Source: Tistlia sp040905785
Lineage (GTDB): Bacteria > Pseudomonadota > Alphaproteobacteria > Kiloniellales > DSM-21159
DNA: 64,000 nucleotides
Reading direction: 5' to 3'
NCBI RefSeq assembly: GCF_040905785.1
Contig: NZ_JBBDQW010000077.1
Coordinates: forward strand, 1 to 64,000
Positions 39,455 through 47,756 of the stretch are shown piece by piece (positions within the stretch are counted from its first letter, which is position 1; each line of letters starts with the position of its first letter). Made by a program: the position numbers and the translations under genes. A model generated the notes under the pieces. That model saw only the letters and a program-made list of their open reading frames with translations, had not been told where the DNA came from and did not search any database.

Positions 39455-40288
39455 ATGTCCCGCAAGCACTGGACGCTTGACGACATTCCGTGGGACCGCT
39501 TCGACCCCAGCAAGGTCGACGGGGAGCTGCTGAAGATCGTCAAGGCGGCGAGTCTGGTCGAGTACAACGGCGAAGACTACGCCGAATATCTCTGCAACGT
39601 GTTCGGCGACGATCCGGAGTTTCAAGGCGAGGCCAAGCGCTGGGCCGCCGAGGAGGTCCAGCATGGCGAGGCGCTCGGCCGCTGGGCGACGCTGGCCGAT
39701 CCCGACTGGGACTTCGCGGCCGCGGTGCAGCGCTTCCGCGACGGCTACAGCATCTCGGTCGATGCCACCGAATCCGTGCGTGGCTCGCGCGCCGGCGAGC
39801 TGGTCGCCCGCTGCATCGTCGAGGTCGGCACCTCGAGCTACTACGGCTCGCTCGGCGAGGCCTGTGAAGAGCCGGTGCTGCGGGCGGTCTGCCAGCGCGT
39901 CGCGGCCGATGAGCTGCGCCACTACAAGCTCTTCTACGACCACCTGAAGCGCTACCTCGACATGGAGAACATCAGCCGGCTGCGCCGCCTGCTGATCGCG
40001 CTCGGGCGGATGCGCGAGAGCGAGGACGACGAGCTGTCCTATGCGTACTACGCCGCCAACGCGGCCGAGGGCGAGCCCTACGACCGCAAGCGCTGGTCGG
40101 ATGCCTACATGGGCCGGGCCTACCGCATCTACCGCCGCAAGTACGTCGACCGGGCGACCTCCATGACCCTCAAGGCCGCCGGCCTCGATCCCCAGAGCCG
40201 CCTCGCCGACTGGATGTCGCGCGGCGCCTTCTGGATGATGAAGAGCCGCGCGCAGCGGCTGCCCGAGGACGACGGCGTCGCGGCCTGA
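39455..40288 (+). CDS. Ferritin-like diiron protein
   Basis: The 277 residues form a four-helix bundle with two ExxH motifs (E67-V-Q-H70 in WAAEEVQHGEALG and E153-L-R-H156 in VAADELRHYKLFYDHL) plus intervening acidic helices (SRAGELVARCIVEVG). This is the diiron pattern of ferritin-like and acyl-ACP-desaturase-like proteins; the substrate is unknown. GAGAGGG precedes the ATG. The 254-base gap after atpC holds an AT-rich block near 39275 (TTCTTAATATTACC), a likely separate promoter. Confidence 0.78.
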   Translation: MSRKHWTLDDIPWDRFDPSKVDGELLKIVKAASLVEYNGEDYAEYLCNVFGDDPEFQGEAKRWAAEEVQHGEALGRWATLADPDWDFAAAVQRFRDGYSISVDATESVRGSRAGELVARCIVEVGTSSYYGSLGEACEEPVLRAVCQRVAADELRHYKLFYDHLKRYLDMENISRLRRLLIALGRMRESEDDELSYAYYAANAAEGEPYDRKRWSDAYMGRAYRIYRRKYVDRATSMTLKAAGLDPQSRLADWMSRGAFWMMKSRAQRLPEDDGVAA

Positions 40289-40329
40289 CCGCGCTCCGCT
40301 TGTCGGATAGGGGCAGGCGTCGCTCGGCG

Positions 40330-40851
40330 TCAGCGCTCGATCAGCGGCGCGAACTCCTCGACGATCCGGCGGTACAGGCCGATCTTGAAGGGCACGATCA
40401 GCGCCGGCACCTCCTGCAGGGGGGACCAGCGCCAGGCCGTGAACTCCTGGTCCGGCCCGAAGATGTCGATCTCGCTCTCGGCTCCGAGGAAGCGCATCGC
40501 GAACCACTTCTGCCGCTGGCCCCGATAGCGCCCGCCCCACAGCTTGGGCACCAGGTCGAGCGGCAGGTCGTAGTCGAGCCAGTCGCGGCTCTCGGCGAGC
40601 AGCTCGACCGTGGTCACGCCCGTCTCCTCGCGCAACTCCCGGCGGGCGGCCGGTAGGGGCCCCTCCTCGGCATCGATGCCGCCCTGTGGCATCTGCCAGG
40701 CCGTCGTGCGCATGTCGGCGCGCTGGGCGACGAAGACGCGGTTCCGGCGATCCAGCAGCATGATGCCGACTCCCAGCCGGTAGGGCAGGCGCTCGGCCTG
40801 CTCGCGGGTCAGGTTGGCTTCGGCGGTCGGATCGTAGCTCGTATGGCCCAT
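40330..40851 (-). CDS. rppH: RNA pyrophosphohydrolase
   Basis: RppH removes pyrophosphate from 5'-triphosphate mRNA and so starts RNase E-dependent decay. The 173 residues show LPYRLGVGIMLLDRRNRVFVAQR, WQMPQGGIDAEEGP and the Nudix box ending RRELREETGV. The ATG at 40851 starts the family block. It lies eight bases after the divergent polysaccharide deacetylase gene, forming a common alphaproteobacterial pair. Confidence 0.95.
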   Translation of the reverse strand: MGHTSYDPTAEANLTREQAERLPYRLGVGIMLLDRRNRVFVAQRADMRTTAWQMPQGGIDAEEGPLPAARRELREETGVTTVELLAESRDWLDYDLPLDLVPKLWGGRYRGQRQKWFAMRFLGAESEIDIFGPDQEFTAWRWSPLQEVPALIVPFKIGLYRRIVEEFAPLIER

Positions 40852-40859
40852 GGCTTGCC

Positions 40860-42146
40860 TCACTCGGGCGGCGGCTGGCGGCCAAGCACAGCGGTGACCG
40901 GCGCCAGCACCAGGCCCTTCTCGCGCAGCCCCTCGGCCCACAGCTCGAGCTGGCTGAAGGTCACGGGGTAGACGTTGGCGAGCGCGACGGCGACGCCTTT
41001 GGTGCGCGCCAGGCGCTCGACCTGGGCGAGCCGTGCGTCGATCGCATTGGCCTGCACGAACTCGCCGTCGAGGGTACGGTCGCTGTAGAGCGTCGGCACG
41101 CCGAGCTCGCGGCCGAGGGCGCCGGCGATGCCGGTGTCGCTCTCGCGGTTGTCGAGGAAGATCAGGCCGCGGTCCCCGAGCGCGGTCAGGACCGGGCGCA
41201 GCGCCTCGGCCTCGGCGGTGAAGCGCGAGCCCATGACCGCGGCGACGCCGACGTAGGCACTGCCGCGTGCCAGGACCTCTCTGAGCCGGACGAGGTTCTG
41301 GTCGCTGCTGTTGGCGACGAAGAGGGCGAAGTGCCCTGGGTCGTCGTTCGGGTAGCTCTGCGGCTCCATCGGCAGGTCGAGCATGACCTCGTGGCCGGCC
41401 GCCCGAGCCTGCGCGAGCCAGGTCTCGACGCCTCGCGCGTAGGGCGAGAACGACAAGGTGATGGCGGCGGGCAGCTCGATCGCCTGCTGGGTCAGGTCGT
41501 CGTGCAGGCCGAGACCGGTCACCACCACCGCGATGCGCGGCCGATTGGTGGCTTCGGGGTGGGGCATGGCGAAGCGCTGCCAGGCCGGCTCGCGTGGCGC
41601 CAGCGGCGGATCCTGGATGCGCGGCAGCGCGGCCTGCTGCTCGTCGGCCGGGGCTGGCGCCTCGGTCGCGGCCGGCGGTGTACCGGTGCCGGCCTCCGCG
41701 GGCTCGCTTTGGGGCGGCTCGTCTTCGGCTGGTTTGGCCTCGGCTTTCGGTTCGCTCGGGACGGCGGGCGGCTCAGGTGTCGTGGTCTCGGGCGTCGTGG
41801 TCTCGGGCGTTGTCGGGGCGGGCTCGGCCTCTGGCGATGCCTCCGTCGCCTCGTCCGGCGGCGTGCCGGAGGGGGGGCTCTCGCCTTCCCCCGTGCCGAT
41901 TTGGGGAACATCGTCCGGCAGCTCTGGGGGCGGGACCGGCGCCTCTTCGAAGCGCGGCGCCGGCGTCACCGTCGGCTCGGGAATGGTCGGCCGATAGGTC
42001 AGGAAGGCGTAGGCCAGGGCGGCCCCGACGGTCAGCAGCAGCAGCAGCCAGGCGAGGGCCAGGACCCGCCGGCCGCGCCGCGGCGGCCGCACGGCCCCGC
42101 CGGCCGGCCGGTCGCCGGTCCGGACCCTGTCGCCAGCCTCGTTCAA
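40860..42146 (-). CDS. Divergent polysaccharide deacetylase family protein
   Basis: The 428-residue protein has a basic cytoplasmic start, one membrane helix (VLALAWLLLLLTVGAALAYAFL, about residues 30-50), a long Pro/Glu/Thr-rich periplasmic linker with a TTPE repeat, and a C-terminal domain of the PF04748 family (RPRIAVVVTGLGLHDDLTQQAI, HEVMLDLPMEPQSYPNDDPG, GLIFLDNRESDTGIAG). Activity in the envelope is presumed but unproven. TTG at 42146 follows AGGA; a TTG at 42161 is also possible. Confidence 0.83.
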   Translation of the reverse strand: MNEAGDRVRTGDRPAGGAVRPPRRGRRVLALAWLLLLLTVGAALAYAFLTYRPTIPEPTVTPAPRFEEAPVPPPELPDDVPQIGTGEGESPPSGTPPDEATEASPEAEPAPTTPETTTPETTTPEPPAVPSEPKAEAKPAEDEPPQSEPAEAGTGTPPAATEAPAPADEQQAALPRIQDPPLAPREPAWQRFAMPHPEATNRPRIAVVVTGLGLHDDLTQQAIELPAAITLSFSPYARGVETWLAQARAAGHEVMLDLPMEPQSYPNDDPGHFALFVANSSDQNLVRLREVLARGSAYVGVAAVMGSRFTAEAEALRPVLTALGDRGLIFLDNRESDTGIAGALGRELGVPTLYSDRTLDGEFVQANAIDARLAQVERLARTKGVAVALANVYPVTFSQLELWAEGLREKGLVLAPVTAVLGRQPPPE

Positions 42147-42345
42147 GGATCCTGTGCCCAAGCCTGCACGGCGGCCCCACCGCCCGCCGCTCCCTCGTCC
42201 GTGCGTCCGCGCCGGAAGCCCGCGCGGCGAGCCGCTTGGCTCCGGCCGGGCAGGCTACCGGAATCGCCGAGAGCGCGGAAGCCGCCGGTGCACGGGACGG
42301 TTTGCAGACCCGGGCCTGCCGGCGGCGAGAGCGGGACCGAGACGG

Positions 42346-43716
42346 TCAGTTGGTGGTGCGCTCTCTGAACAGGTAGAGCCCCTTCAGCAGGTCGATGGCT
42401 CGGGCCAGCTGGTAGTCCTGCAGGGCCGCGTCCGCGGCGCCGGGTGTCGCGACCTCCCCCGGCGGGACCCCTTCCGTGCCGCCCGAGGGGGGGCCGGCCG
42501 GATCCTGGGCCGGATCCTGGGCTGGATCCTGAAGGGCGTCGGGAACCGGCGCTTCCAGGCCGTCCGGCGCGCCCGGCGTGTCGTTGCTCAGTGCACCCCG
42601 CAGGTCCGCCTCGCGCCGCTGCACGCCGCCCTGGATCTCCTCCAGCTGGGCGCGCGCCACGATGATGTCGGGCTCGATGCCGGTGCCCTGGATGGAGGTG
42701 CCACTCGGCGTGTAGTAGCGCGCCGTCGTGAGGCGCATGGCGCCGTGCTGGGCCAGCGGGATGATCGTCTGGACCGAGCCCTTGCCGAAGGACTTGGTGC
42801 CCATGACGATGGCCCGGTGATGGTCCTGCAGGGCGCCGGCGACGATCTCCGAGGCCGAGGCCGAGCCGCCGTTGATGAGCACGACCATGGGAATGCCGGC
42901 GGCGAGGTCGCCGGGCGTGGCGTTCCAGCGCTTGGTGTCGTCCTCGTGGCGGCCGCGGGTCGAGACGATCTCGCCGCGATCGAGGAAATCGTCGGCGACG
43001 CTGATCGCCTCGTCGAGCAGGCCGCCCGGGTTGTTGCGCAGGTCGAGCACCAGCCCGTGCATGCCGTCGCCGAGCTCGCGCTTCAGGGACTCGATGGCCT
43101 GCTCGACGCCGGGCGAGGTCTGCTCGTTGAAGGTCGTGATGCGCAGGTAGCCGACGTCGCCCTCGACCCGGCTGCGCACCGACTGGACCTTGATGACGGC
43201 GCGCGTCAGCGTGACGTTGAAGGGCTCCCGCTCGCCGCGCAGGATGGTCACCGTCAGGGTCGAATCGATCGGGCCGCGCATCTTGTCGACCGCCTCGGTG
43301 AGCGACAGGCCGAGCACCGGCTCGCCGTCAAGGTGCGTGATCAGGTCGCCGGCTTCGAGGCCGGCGCGGAAGGCCGGTGTGTCCTCGATCGGCGAGACCA
43401 CCTTGATCACGCCGTTCTCCATTGTGACCTCGATGCCCAAGCCGCCGAACTCGCCGCGCGTCTGGACCCGCATGTCGCCGAAGGAATCGGGGTCGAGATA
43501 GCTCGAATGCGGGTCGAGATGACCGAGCATGCCGCGGATCGCCGCCTCGATCAGCTGCTCGTCGGTCACCTCCTCGACATAGTCGCCGCGCACGCGCTCG
43601 AAGACGTCCCCGAACAGCTTGAGCTGCTCGTAGGTGGACTGGTTATCCTGCGCGTGGGTCGCGGGCACGGCCGTCAGCAGCAGGGCGGCCACGGCCGCCG
43701 GAAGAAGAAATCGCAT
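42346..43716 (-). CDS. ctpA: Carboxyl-terminal processing protease (S41 family)
   Basis: The 456-residue precursor has a signal peptide (MRFLLPAAVAALLLTAVPATHA), a PDZ domain (residues 85-165, GLGIEVTMENGVIKVVSPIEDTPA) and the S41 catalytic Ser/Lys (GGSASASEIVAGAL and GTKSFGKGSVQT). CtpA-type proteases degrade periplasmic proteins and peptidoglycan hydrolases. The tail has a DPAQ repeat coded by a 12-base unit. Its start overlaps the envC stop by one base, a usual envC-ctpA pair. Confidence 0.96.
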   Translation of the reverse strand: MRFLLPAAVAALLLTAVPATHAQDNQSTYEQLKLFGDVFERVRGDYVEEVTDEQLIEAAIRGMLGHLDPHSSYLDPDSFGDMRVQTRGEFGGLGIEVTMENGVIKVVSPIEDTPAFRAGLEAGDLITHLDGEPVLGLSLTEAVDKMRGPIDSTLTVTILRGEREPFNVTLTRAVIKVQSVRSRVEGDVGYLRITTFNEQTSPGVEQAIESLKRELGDGMHGLVLDLRNNPGGLLDEAISVADDFLDRGEIVSTRGRHEDDTKRWNATPGDLAAGIPMVVLINGGSASASEIVAGALQDHHRAIVMGTKSFGKGSVQTIIPLAQHGAMRLTTARYYTPSGTSIQGTGIEPDIIVARAQLEEIQGGVQRREADLRGALSNDTPGAPDGLEAPVPDALQDPAQDPAQDPAGPPSGGTEGVPPGEVATPGAADAALQDYQLARAIDLLKGLYLFRERTTN

Positions 43717-45191
43717 CAGCCTCTCGCTTTGTCGTCGCCGGTTGCAAGCAGGGGCAGGGGATCGACCGGCACGCCGTTCCTCCGCAGCTCGAGATAGAGT
43801 CTCTGGTCGGGCTCGGCGCCGGTCCGCAGCGTGCCGACCGGCTCGCCGGCAAGAACCCACTGTCCGACAACGGCCGTCAAGCGGTCGAAGCCCGCTACCA
43901 GGGAATGATATTCGTCGCCGTGCTCTATAATCAATATAAGCCCGTAGCCGCGGAACGGCCCGGCATAGGCGACGCGCCCGTCGTAGGGCGCGACCACGGT
44001 CGAGCCAGCGCGCGCCGCCAGCGATAGCCCCTGCGCCGATTCCCAGCTGCCCTCCGCCGGCTCGCCGAAGCGGCGGGCGACGCGGCCGCGCAACGGCATC
44101 ACCAGGACGTCCGCACCGCGCTGGAAGCCCCGTAGGCCTGCGGGCCTGGACAGCTCGGCCGCCGGCGGGGCCGGTAGGGCCGCGACCTGCGGCGGGGCTT
44201 CGACCGGGGCCTCCGCGGGCGGCTGCGCCCCGGGCTGGGCCCCGGGGGCGGCTCCGGGAGCCGGCTGCGCGGCGGCCCGCTCGGCGGCCTCGGCGCGGGC
44301 GCGGGCCTCGGCCGCGGCGGCGGCCTGCTCGGCGGCCTCGCGAACCCGCCGGGCCTGCTCCTGGCGGCGCTTGCGGTCCTCCTCGAGGCGGACGATCAGG
44401 TCGCGCAGCGACTGCGCTTCGCCGGCCAGGCTCGAGACCTGCCGCTCCAGCGCCTGCTGGTCGGCGCCGGCCGCCGATTCCAGCGTCTGCTTGCGTGCGA
44501 CCAGCCCGTCGAGCTTCTCGCGCTCTCCGGCCAGCCGCGAGGCGGCCTGTCCGAGATCGCGTCGCTGCCCGTCGATCTGGTCGTGCAGCTCGGCGAGGGT
44601 TTCCAGGTCGTGCCGCAGCCTGGCCGCCTGGCGCTCGATCTCGGGCACCGCGACGCCGAGCAGCAGGGCGCCGCGCGCGAGGTCCAGCGGCTCGCCGGGC
44701 TGGCCGAGCAGGCTCTCCGGCGGCAGTAGCGCGACTCGCTGCAGCGCCGCCAGCGTCTCGGTCAGCGTCTGCCGCTGCTGGTCCAGGCCGTGGCCCAGTC
44801 GGGCCTCCTCGGCGCGCAACGCCGCCAGGGTGTACTCGATCGCGTCGAGCTCGCTCTCCAGGTTCTGCGCCTCGCGAGCCGCGGTGATCGCCTGCTGGCG
44901 CAGCCCGGCGATCTCGTCGTTCAGGGCCGCGCGCTCCCGGGCCAGCTCCTCGGCGCGCTGCCGCTTGAGCTCGAGCTGGCGCTCGACGTTCTCCAGCTCG
45001 CTGTCGGGAGCCGGCTGGCCCGTGCCCTGGGCCTGGGTAGCCGGCGCCGGAAGCGCCGTGGCGAGGCCCAGGCACAGGACGACGGCCGCGCGCAGGGCCC
45101 CCGCCGGGCGCACGGCAGCCGCTGGCGGGTGTTGGGCCAGCGGGTTTCGTGCCAGAGGGCTTTGGGCCGGCGGGTGTTGGAACGGAAGCAT
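43716..45191 (-). CDS. envC: Murein hydrolase activator EnvC-like protein
   Basis: The 491-residue exported protein has a long coiled coil (residues 60-290, LENVERQLELKRQRAEELARERAAL), an Ala/Pro linker and a C-terminal LytM domain (VAPYDGRVAYAGPFRGYGLILIIEHGDEYHSLVAGF). The zinc ligands are degenerate: no H-x3-D in the first motif and LYLELR in place of H-x-H. This fits a non-enzymatic amidase activator. The N-terminal 25 residues have a Pro/Gln/His repeat before the signal helix, so the start may be later. Confidence 0.9.
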   Translation of the reverse strand: MLPFQHPPAQSPLARNPLAQHPPAAAVRPAGALRAAVVLCLGLATALPAPATQAQGTGQPAPDSELENVERQLELKRQRAEELARERAALNDEIAGLRQQAITAAREAQNLESELDAIEYTLAALRAEEARLGHGLDQQRQTLTETLAALQRVALLPPESLLGQPGEPLDLARGALLLGVAVPEIERQAARLRHDLETLAELHDQIDGQRRDLGQAASRLAGEREKLDGLVARKQTLESAAGADQQALERQVSSLAGEAQSLRDLIVRLEEDRKRRQEQARRVREAAEQAAAAAEARARAEAAERAAAQPAPGAAPGAQPGAQPPAEAPVEAPPQVAALPAPPAAELSRPAGLRGFQRGADVLVMPLRGRVARRFGEPAEGSWESAQGLSLAARAGSTVVAPYDGRVAYAGPFRGYGLILIIEHGDEYHSLVAGFDRLTAVVGQWVLAGEPVGTLRTGAEPDQRLYLELRRNGVPVDPLPLLATGDDKARG

Positions 45192-45266
45192 CGCCCGCAG
45201 ACTAGCGAAGAACGCGCGCCACGTCCCGAGGCTCGCGTAGGGCGGCCCGGGGGCGCGGGTGCGGCG

Positions 45267-45914
45267 CTACTCCGCCGCCGCCTCGCCGTCGAGGAAGCGG
45301 TAGGCGACCGGGCGGCCTTCCTTCAGCTCGAACAGCATCGGCACGCCGGTCGGGATCTCGACGCCGGAGATGTCCTCGGGCGAGTGCAGGCCGAGCGCGA
45401 CCAGCAGCGCGCGCACGGTATTGCCGTGGGCCCCGACCAGGATCGTCTCGCCGGCCTCCAGCTTGGGCCGGAGCTCGCGCTCGTAGTAGGGGCCGACCCG
45501 GGCGACGACGTCGGCCAGGCTCTCGCCGCCCGGCGGCGGCACGTCGTAGCTGCGCCGCCAGATATGGACCTGCTCCTTGCCGTAGCGCTCGGCCGTCTCG
45601 GCCTTGTTGAGGCCGGCGAGGTCGCCGTAGTCGCGTTCGCGCAGGTCGTCGTGCCGGACCATGATCCAGTTGCCGTCGGGATCCTTCAGGTGCTCGTTGT
45701 CGCCGCAGGCTTCCATCGCCAGCTCGACCGTCCGGTAGGCGCGCTTCAGGGTCGAGGCGTAGAGCCGGTCGATGTGCAGGCCGCGCAGGGCGCGACCGCC
45801 CTTGCGCGCCTCCGCCTCGCCGGCCTCGGTGAGGTCGACGTCGACGAAGCCCGTGAAGCGGTTCTGGGCGTTCCAGTCGCTCTGGCCGTGGCGCAGCAGC
45901 AGCAGGGCATTCAT
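45267..45914 (-). CDS. gpmA: 2,3-bisphosphoglycerate-dependent phosphoglycerate mutase
   Basis: The enzyme interconverts 3- and 2-phosphoglycerate in glycolysis. The 215 residues contain the phospho-His loop LLLRHGQSDWNAQNRFTGF, ERDYGDLAGLNKAETAERYG, VPPPGGESLADV and the second His in VGAHGNTVRALLV. It is shorter than the 250-residue E. coli type, as in other alphaproteobacteria. Confidence 0.95.
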   Translation of the reverse strand: MNALLLLRHGQSDWNAQNRFTGFVDVDLTEAGEAEARKGGRALRGLHIDRLYASTLKRAYRTVELAMEACGDNEHLKDPDGNWIMVRHDDLRERDYGDLAGLNKAETAERYGKEQVHIWRRSYDVPPPGGESLADVVARVGPYYERELRPKLEAGETILVGAHGNTVRALLVALGLHSPEDISGVEIPTGVPMLFELKEGRPVAYRFLDGEAAAE

Positions 45915-46007
45915 CGGGATGCGTCTCCTCGGATCCGGTTCGTCGAGTGCCCTGTTTAGCCTCGCCGGGCCCGACGATAAAGGGTGCCGGTTGCTTGCCG
46001 CGGCGCC

Positions 46008-46478
46008 TCAGGCGCGGTGATAGGGGTGGCCGGACAGGATCGAGTCGGCCCGGTAGAGCTGCTCGGCGAGCAGTACGCGGACCAGCAGGTGCGGCCAGGT
46101 CATGGGGCCGAGCGAGAGCGTCAGGTCGGCGCGGGCCAGGAGGGCCGCTCCGTGGCCCTCGGCACCGCCGATCGCGAAGGCCGTCTCGGGCACGGCCTCG
46201 TCGCGCCAGCGGCCGAGCGTCTCGGCCAGGGCTGCCGAAGCCAGCGCCCGGCCGCCGCCGTCGAGCGCGACCAGCCGGGCGCCGGTCGGGCAGACGGCGA
46301 GCAGCAGCTCGGCCTCGCGCGCCTTGAGCGCCTCGGCGGCCAGCGGGCGCTTCTCCTCGACCTCGCGCAGAGTCAGCGGGCCGAGCGGCTGGCCGCGCAG
46401 GCGGCCGGCGTAGTCGTCGTAGAGCGCGGCGGTCGGCCCGCCGCGCAGGCGGCCGACCGCCAGAAGGGAGAGGCGCAT
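46008..46478 (-). CDS. rlmH: 23S rRNA (pseudouridine(1915)-N3)-methyltransferase
   Basis: RlmH methylates Psi1915 in helix 69 of 23S rRNA. The 156 residues match the family length and SPOUT knot: ARLVALDGGGRAL, FAIGGAEGHGAALLARADLTLSLGPMTWPHLLVRVLLAEQLYRA (in part) and SGHPYHR at the end. It follows rsfS by 100 bases, a gap with two hairpins. Confidence 0.97.
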   Translation of the reverse strand: MRLSLLAVGRLRGGPTAALYDDYAGRLRGQPLGPLTLREVEEKRPLAAEALKAREAELLLAVCPTGARLVALDGGGRALASAALAETLGRWRDEAVPETAFAIGGAEGHGAALLARADLTLSLGPMTWPHLLVRVLLAEQLYRADSILSGHPYHRA

Positions 46479-46535
46479 GGCGAGGAGGCCCTGCAGCGAG
46501 GGGTCCGGCGCGGTCTCGGGGACCTGCCGACAGGC

Positions 46536-46572
46536 GGCCGGCTGCCGGCCTCCCAGGCGTCCGCCTGGGAGG
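46536..46572. other. Two adjacent perfect hairpins between rsfS and rlmH
   Basis: GGCCGGC-T-GCCGGCC (46536-46550) and CCTCCCAGGCG-TC-CGCCTGGGAGG (46549-46572) form two GC-only stem-loops in the 100-base gap. No T-tract follows, so this may be an mRNA processing or stability element rather than a terminator. Confidence 0.5.
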
Positions 46573-46578
46573 GACCGC

Positions 46579-47016
46579 CTAGGCCTGCGGGGCCGGGCTC
46601 GGCGTCGCCGGTGCCATGCCCCACATCTTCTCGAGGTTGTAGAACTCGCGCACTTCCGGGCGGAACAGGTGGACGACGATGTCGCCGGCGTCGACCAGCA
46701 CCCAGTCGCAGTTCCGCATGCCCTCGACCGGGACCGGCAGTCCGGTCGCCGCCTTCAGCGCCTGCTGCAGGCGATCGGCCAACGCCCCGACCTGACGCTG
46801 ATTGCGCCCGCTGGCGATCACCAGGCTGTCCGTGAAGCTGCTTTTTTGGGAAAGGTCGATGACGACGACGTCTTCCGCCAGGCCGTCGTCCAAAATGCCG
46901 CGGGTGATCTCGACCAGCTGTCCGGGATCGACGTCCTTGCCGCGGGCGGCGCCAGCCGGCTCGTACGCGAAGAGCGGCTGGCTTTCGGCGCTGAGCGCCA
47001 GGGATTTGGTGGGTAT
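46579..47016 (-). CDS. rsfS: Ribosome silencing factor RsfS, start unresolved
   Basis: RsfS binds ribosomal protein uL14 and prevents subunit joining when nutrients are short. The conserved body is clear (DGLAEDVVVIDLSQKSSFTDSLVIASG, NCDWVLVDAGDIVVHLFRPEVREFYNLEKMWG). The only common start codon is TTG at 46893, but this cuts the conserved first helix (LVEITRGILDDG). An in-frame ATA at 47016-47014 follows AGGAGAAGG by about seven bases and yields 145 residues; a CTG at 46917 is a further option. I annotate to the ATA as an upper limit. Confidence 0.85.
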   Translation of the reverse strand: MPTKSLALSAESQPLFAYEPAGAARGKDVDPGQLVEITRGILDDGLAEDVVVIDLSQKSSFTDSLVIASGRNQRQVGALADRLQQALKAATGLPVPVEGMRNCDWVLVDAGDIVVHLFRPEVREFYNLEKMWGMAPATPSPAPQA

Positions 47017-47030
47017 GGCTCGCCTTCTCC

Positions 47031-47756
47031 TTACGATCGCAGGCTGTCCGCAGCGGACGCCTGACCCTTGGTCCCCTCGAGGCGGCGCAAGTCCGTGGCC
47101 GACAGGGTCGACAGGGGGATCGGGAGGAAAGCCCAGGCGGGGAGCGGTTGCACTGCCAGCTCGCTCGTCGCCCGTCCGACCACCCGCGCCCTGCGGAACC
47201 GCCGGGCAGCCTTGGCCGCCAACGCCCTATGAGAATAGGTAGGACGGTCGAAAATCGCAATGGCGGCGGTGTGAAAGATTCGCTGCCAGCGCTCCCAGCG
47301 CGCGATCTGCGCCAGGTTGTCCGCCCCCATGACCCAGACGAAGTGGACCCCGGGAAAGTATCGGGTCAGGAGCGTCAAGGTGTCCGCCGTTGCCCGGGTC
47401 CCGAACAGAGTCTCGATGCCCGTCACCGTCAGGTCGCGATGCCGGGCGAGCGCGCGAGCCCGGGACAGGCGCAGCGCGTGCGGTGCCATGCCGGCGGCCG
47501 GCTTCAGAGGGTTCTGCGGGCTGACCAGCCACCACAGGCCGTCGAGGCGCAGGCGCTGCAGGGCCAGCAGGCTGATGTGCAGGTGGCCGTCGTGAGCGGG
47601 GTTGAAGGAGCCGCCGAGCAGGCCGATGCGCTGGCCGCGCTGCGGCAGCCGCCCGCCGAGGGCGGCGGCCAGGCGGCGCGGCGTCAGCGGCGGCCGGGCA
47701 CCGAGACGCAGCGCCTCGGGCGGCGCTGCCGGCGGCGGGCCGCACGGCTCGCTCAA
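47031..47756 (-). CDS. nadD: Nicotinate-nucleotide adenylyltransferase
   Basis: NadD adenylates nicotinate mononucleotide in NAD synthesis. Motifs are GLLGGSFNPAHDGHLHIS (nucleotidyltransferase HxGH), FVWVMGADNLAQIARWERWQ and SATDLRR near the end. TTG at 47756 overlaps the proA stop (TTGA), giving 241 residues with a 37-residue unconserved lead; this is the only start after proA and before the motif that is well placed. Confidence 0.93.
   Translation of the reverse strand: MSEPCGPPPAAPPEALRLGARPPLTPRRLAAALGGRLPQRGQRIGLLGGSFNPAHDGHLHISLLALQRLRLDGLWWLVSPQNPLKPAAGMAPHALRLSRARALARHRDLTVTGIETLFGTRATADTLTLLTRYFPGVHFVWVMGADNLAQIARWERWQRIFHTAAIAIFDRPTYSHRALAAKAARRFRRARVVGRATSELAVQPLPAWAFLPIPLSTLSATDLRRLEGTKGQASAADSLRS

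Noticed and set aside
43717..45075. Fusion of ctpA with upstream sequence in the same frame
   Set aside because: The extra part is out of frame with envC and Arg/Ala-rich; ctpA has its own signal peptide at 43716.
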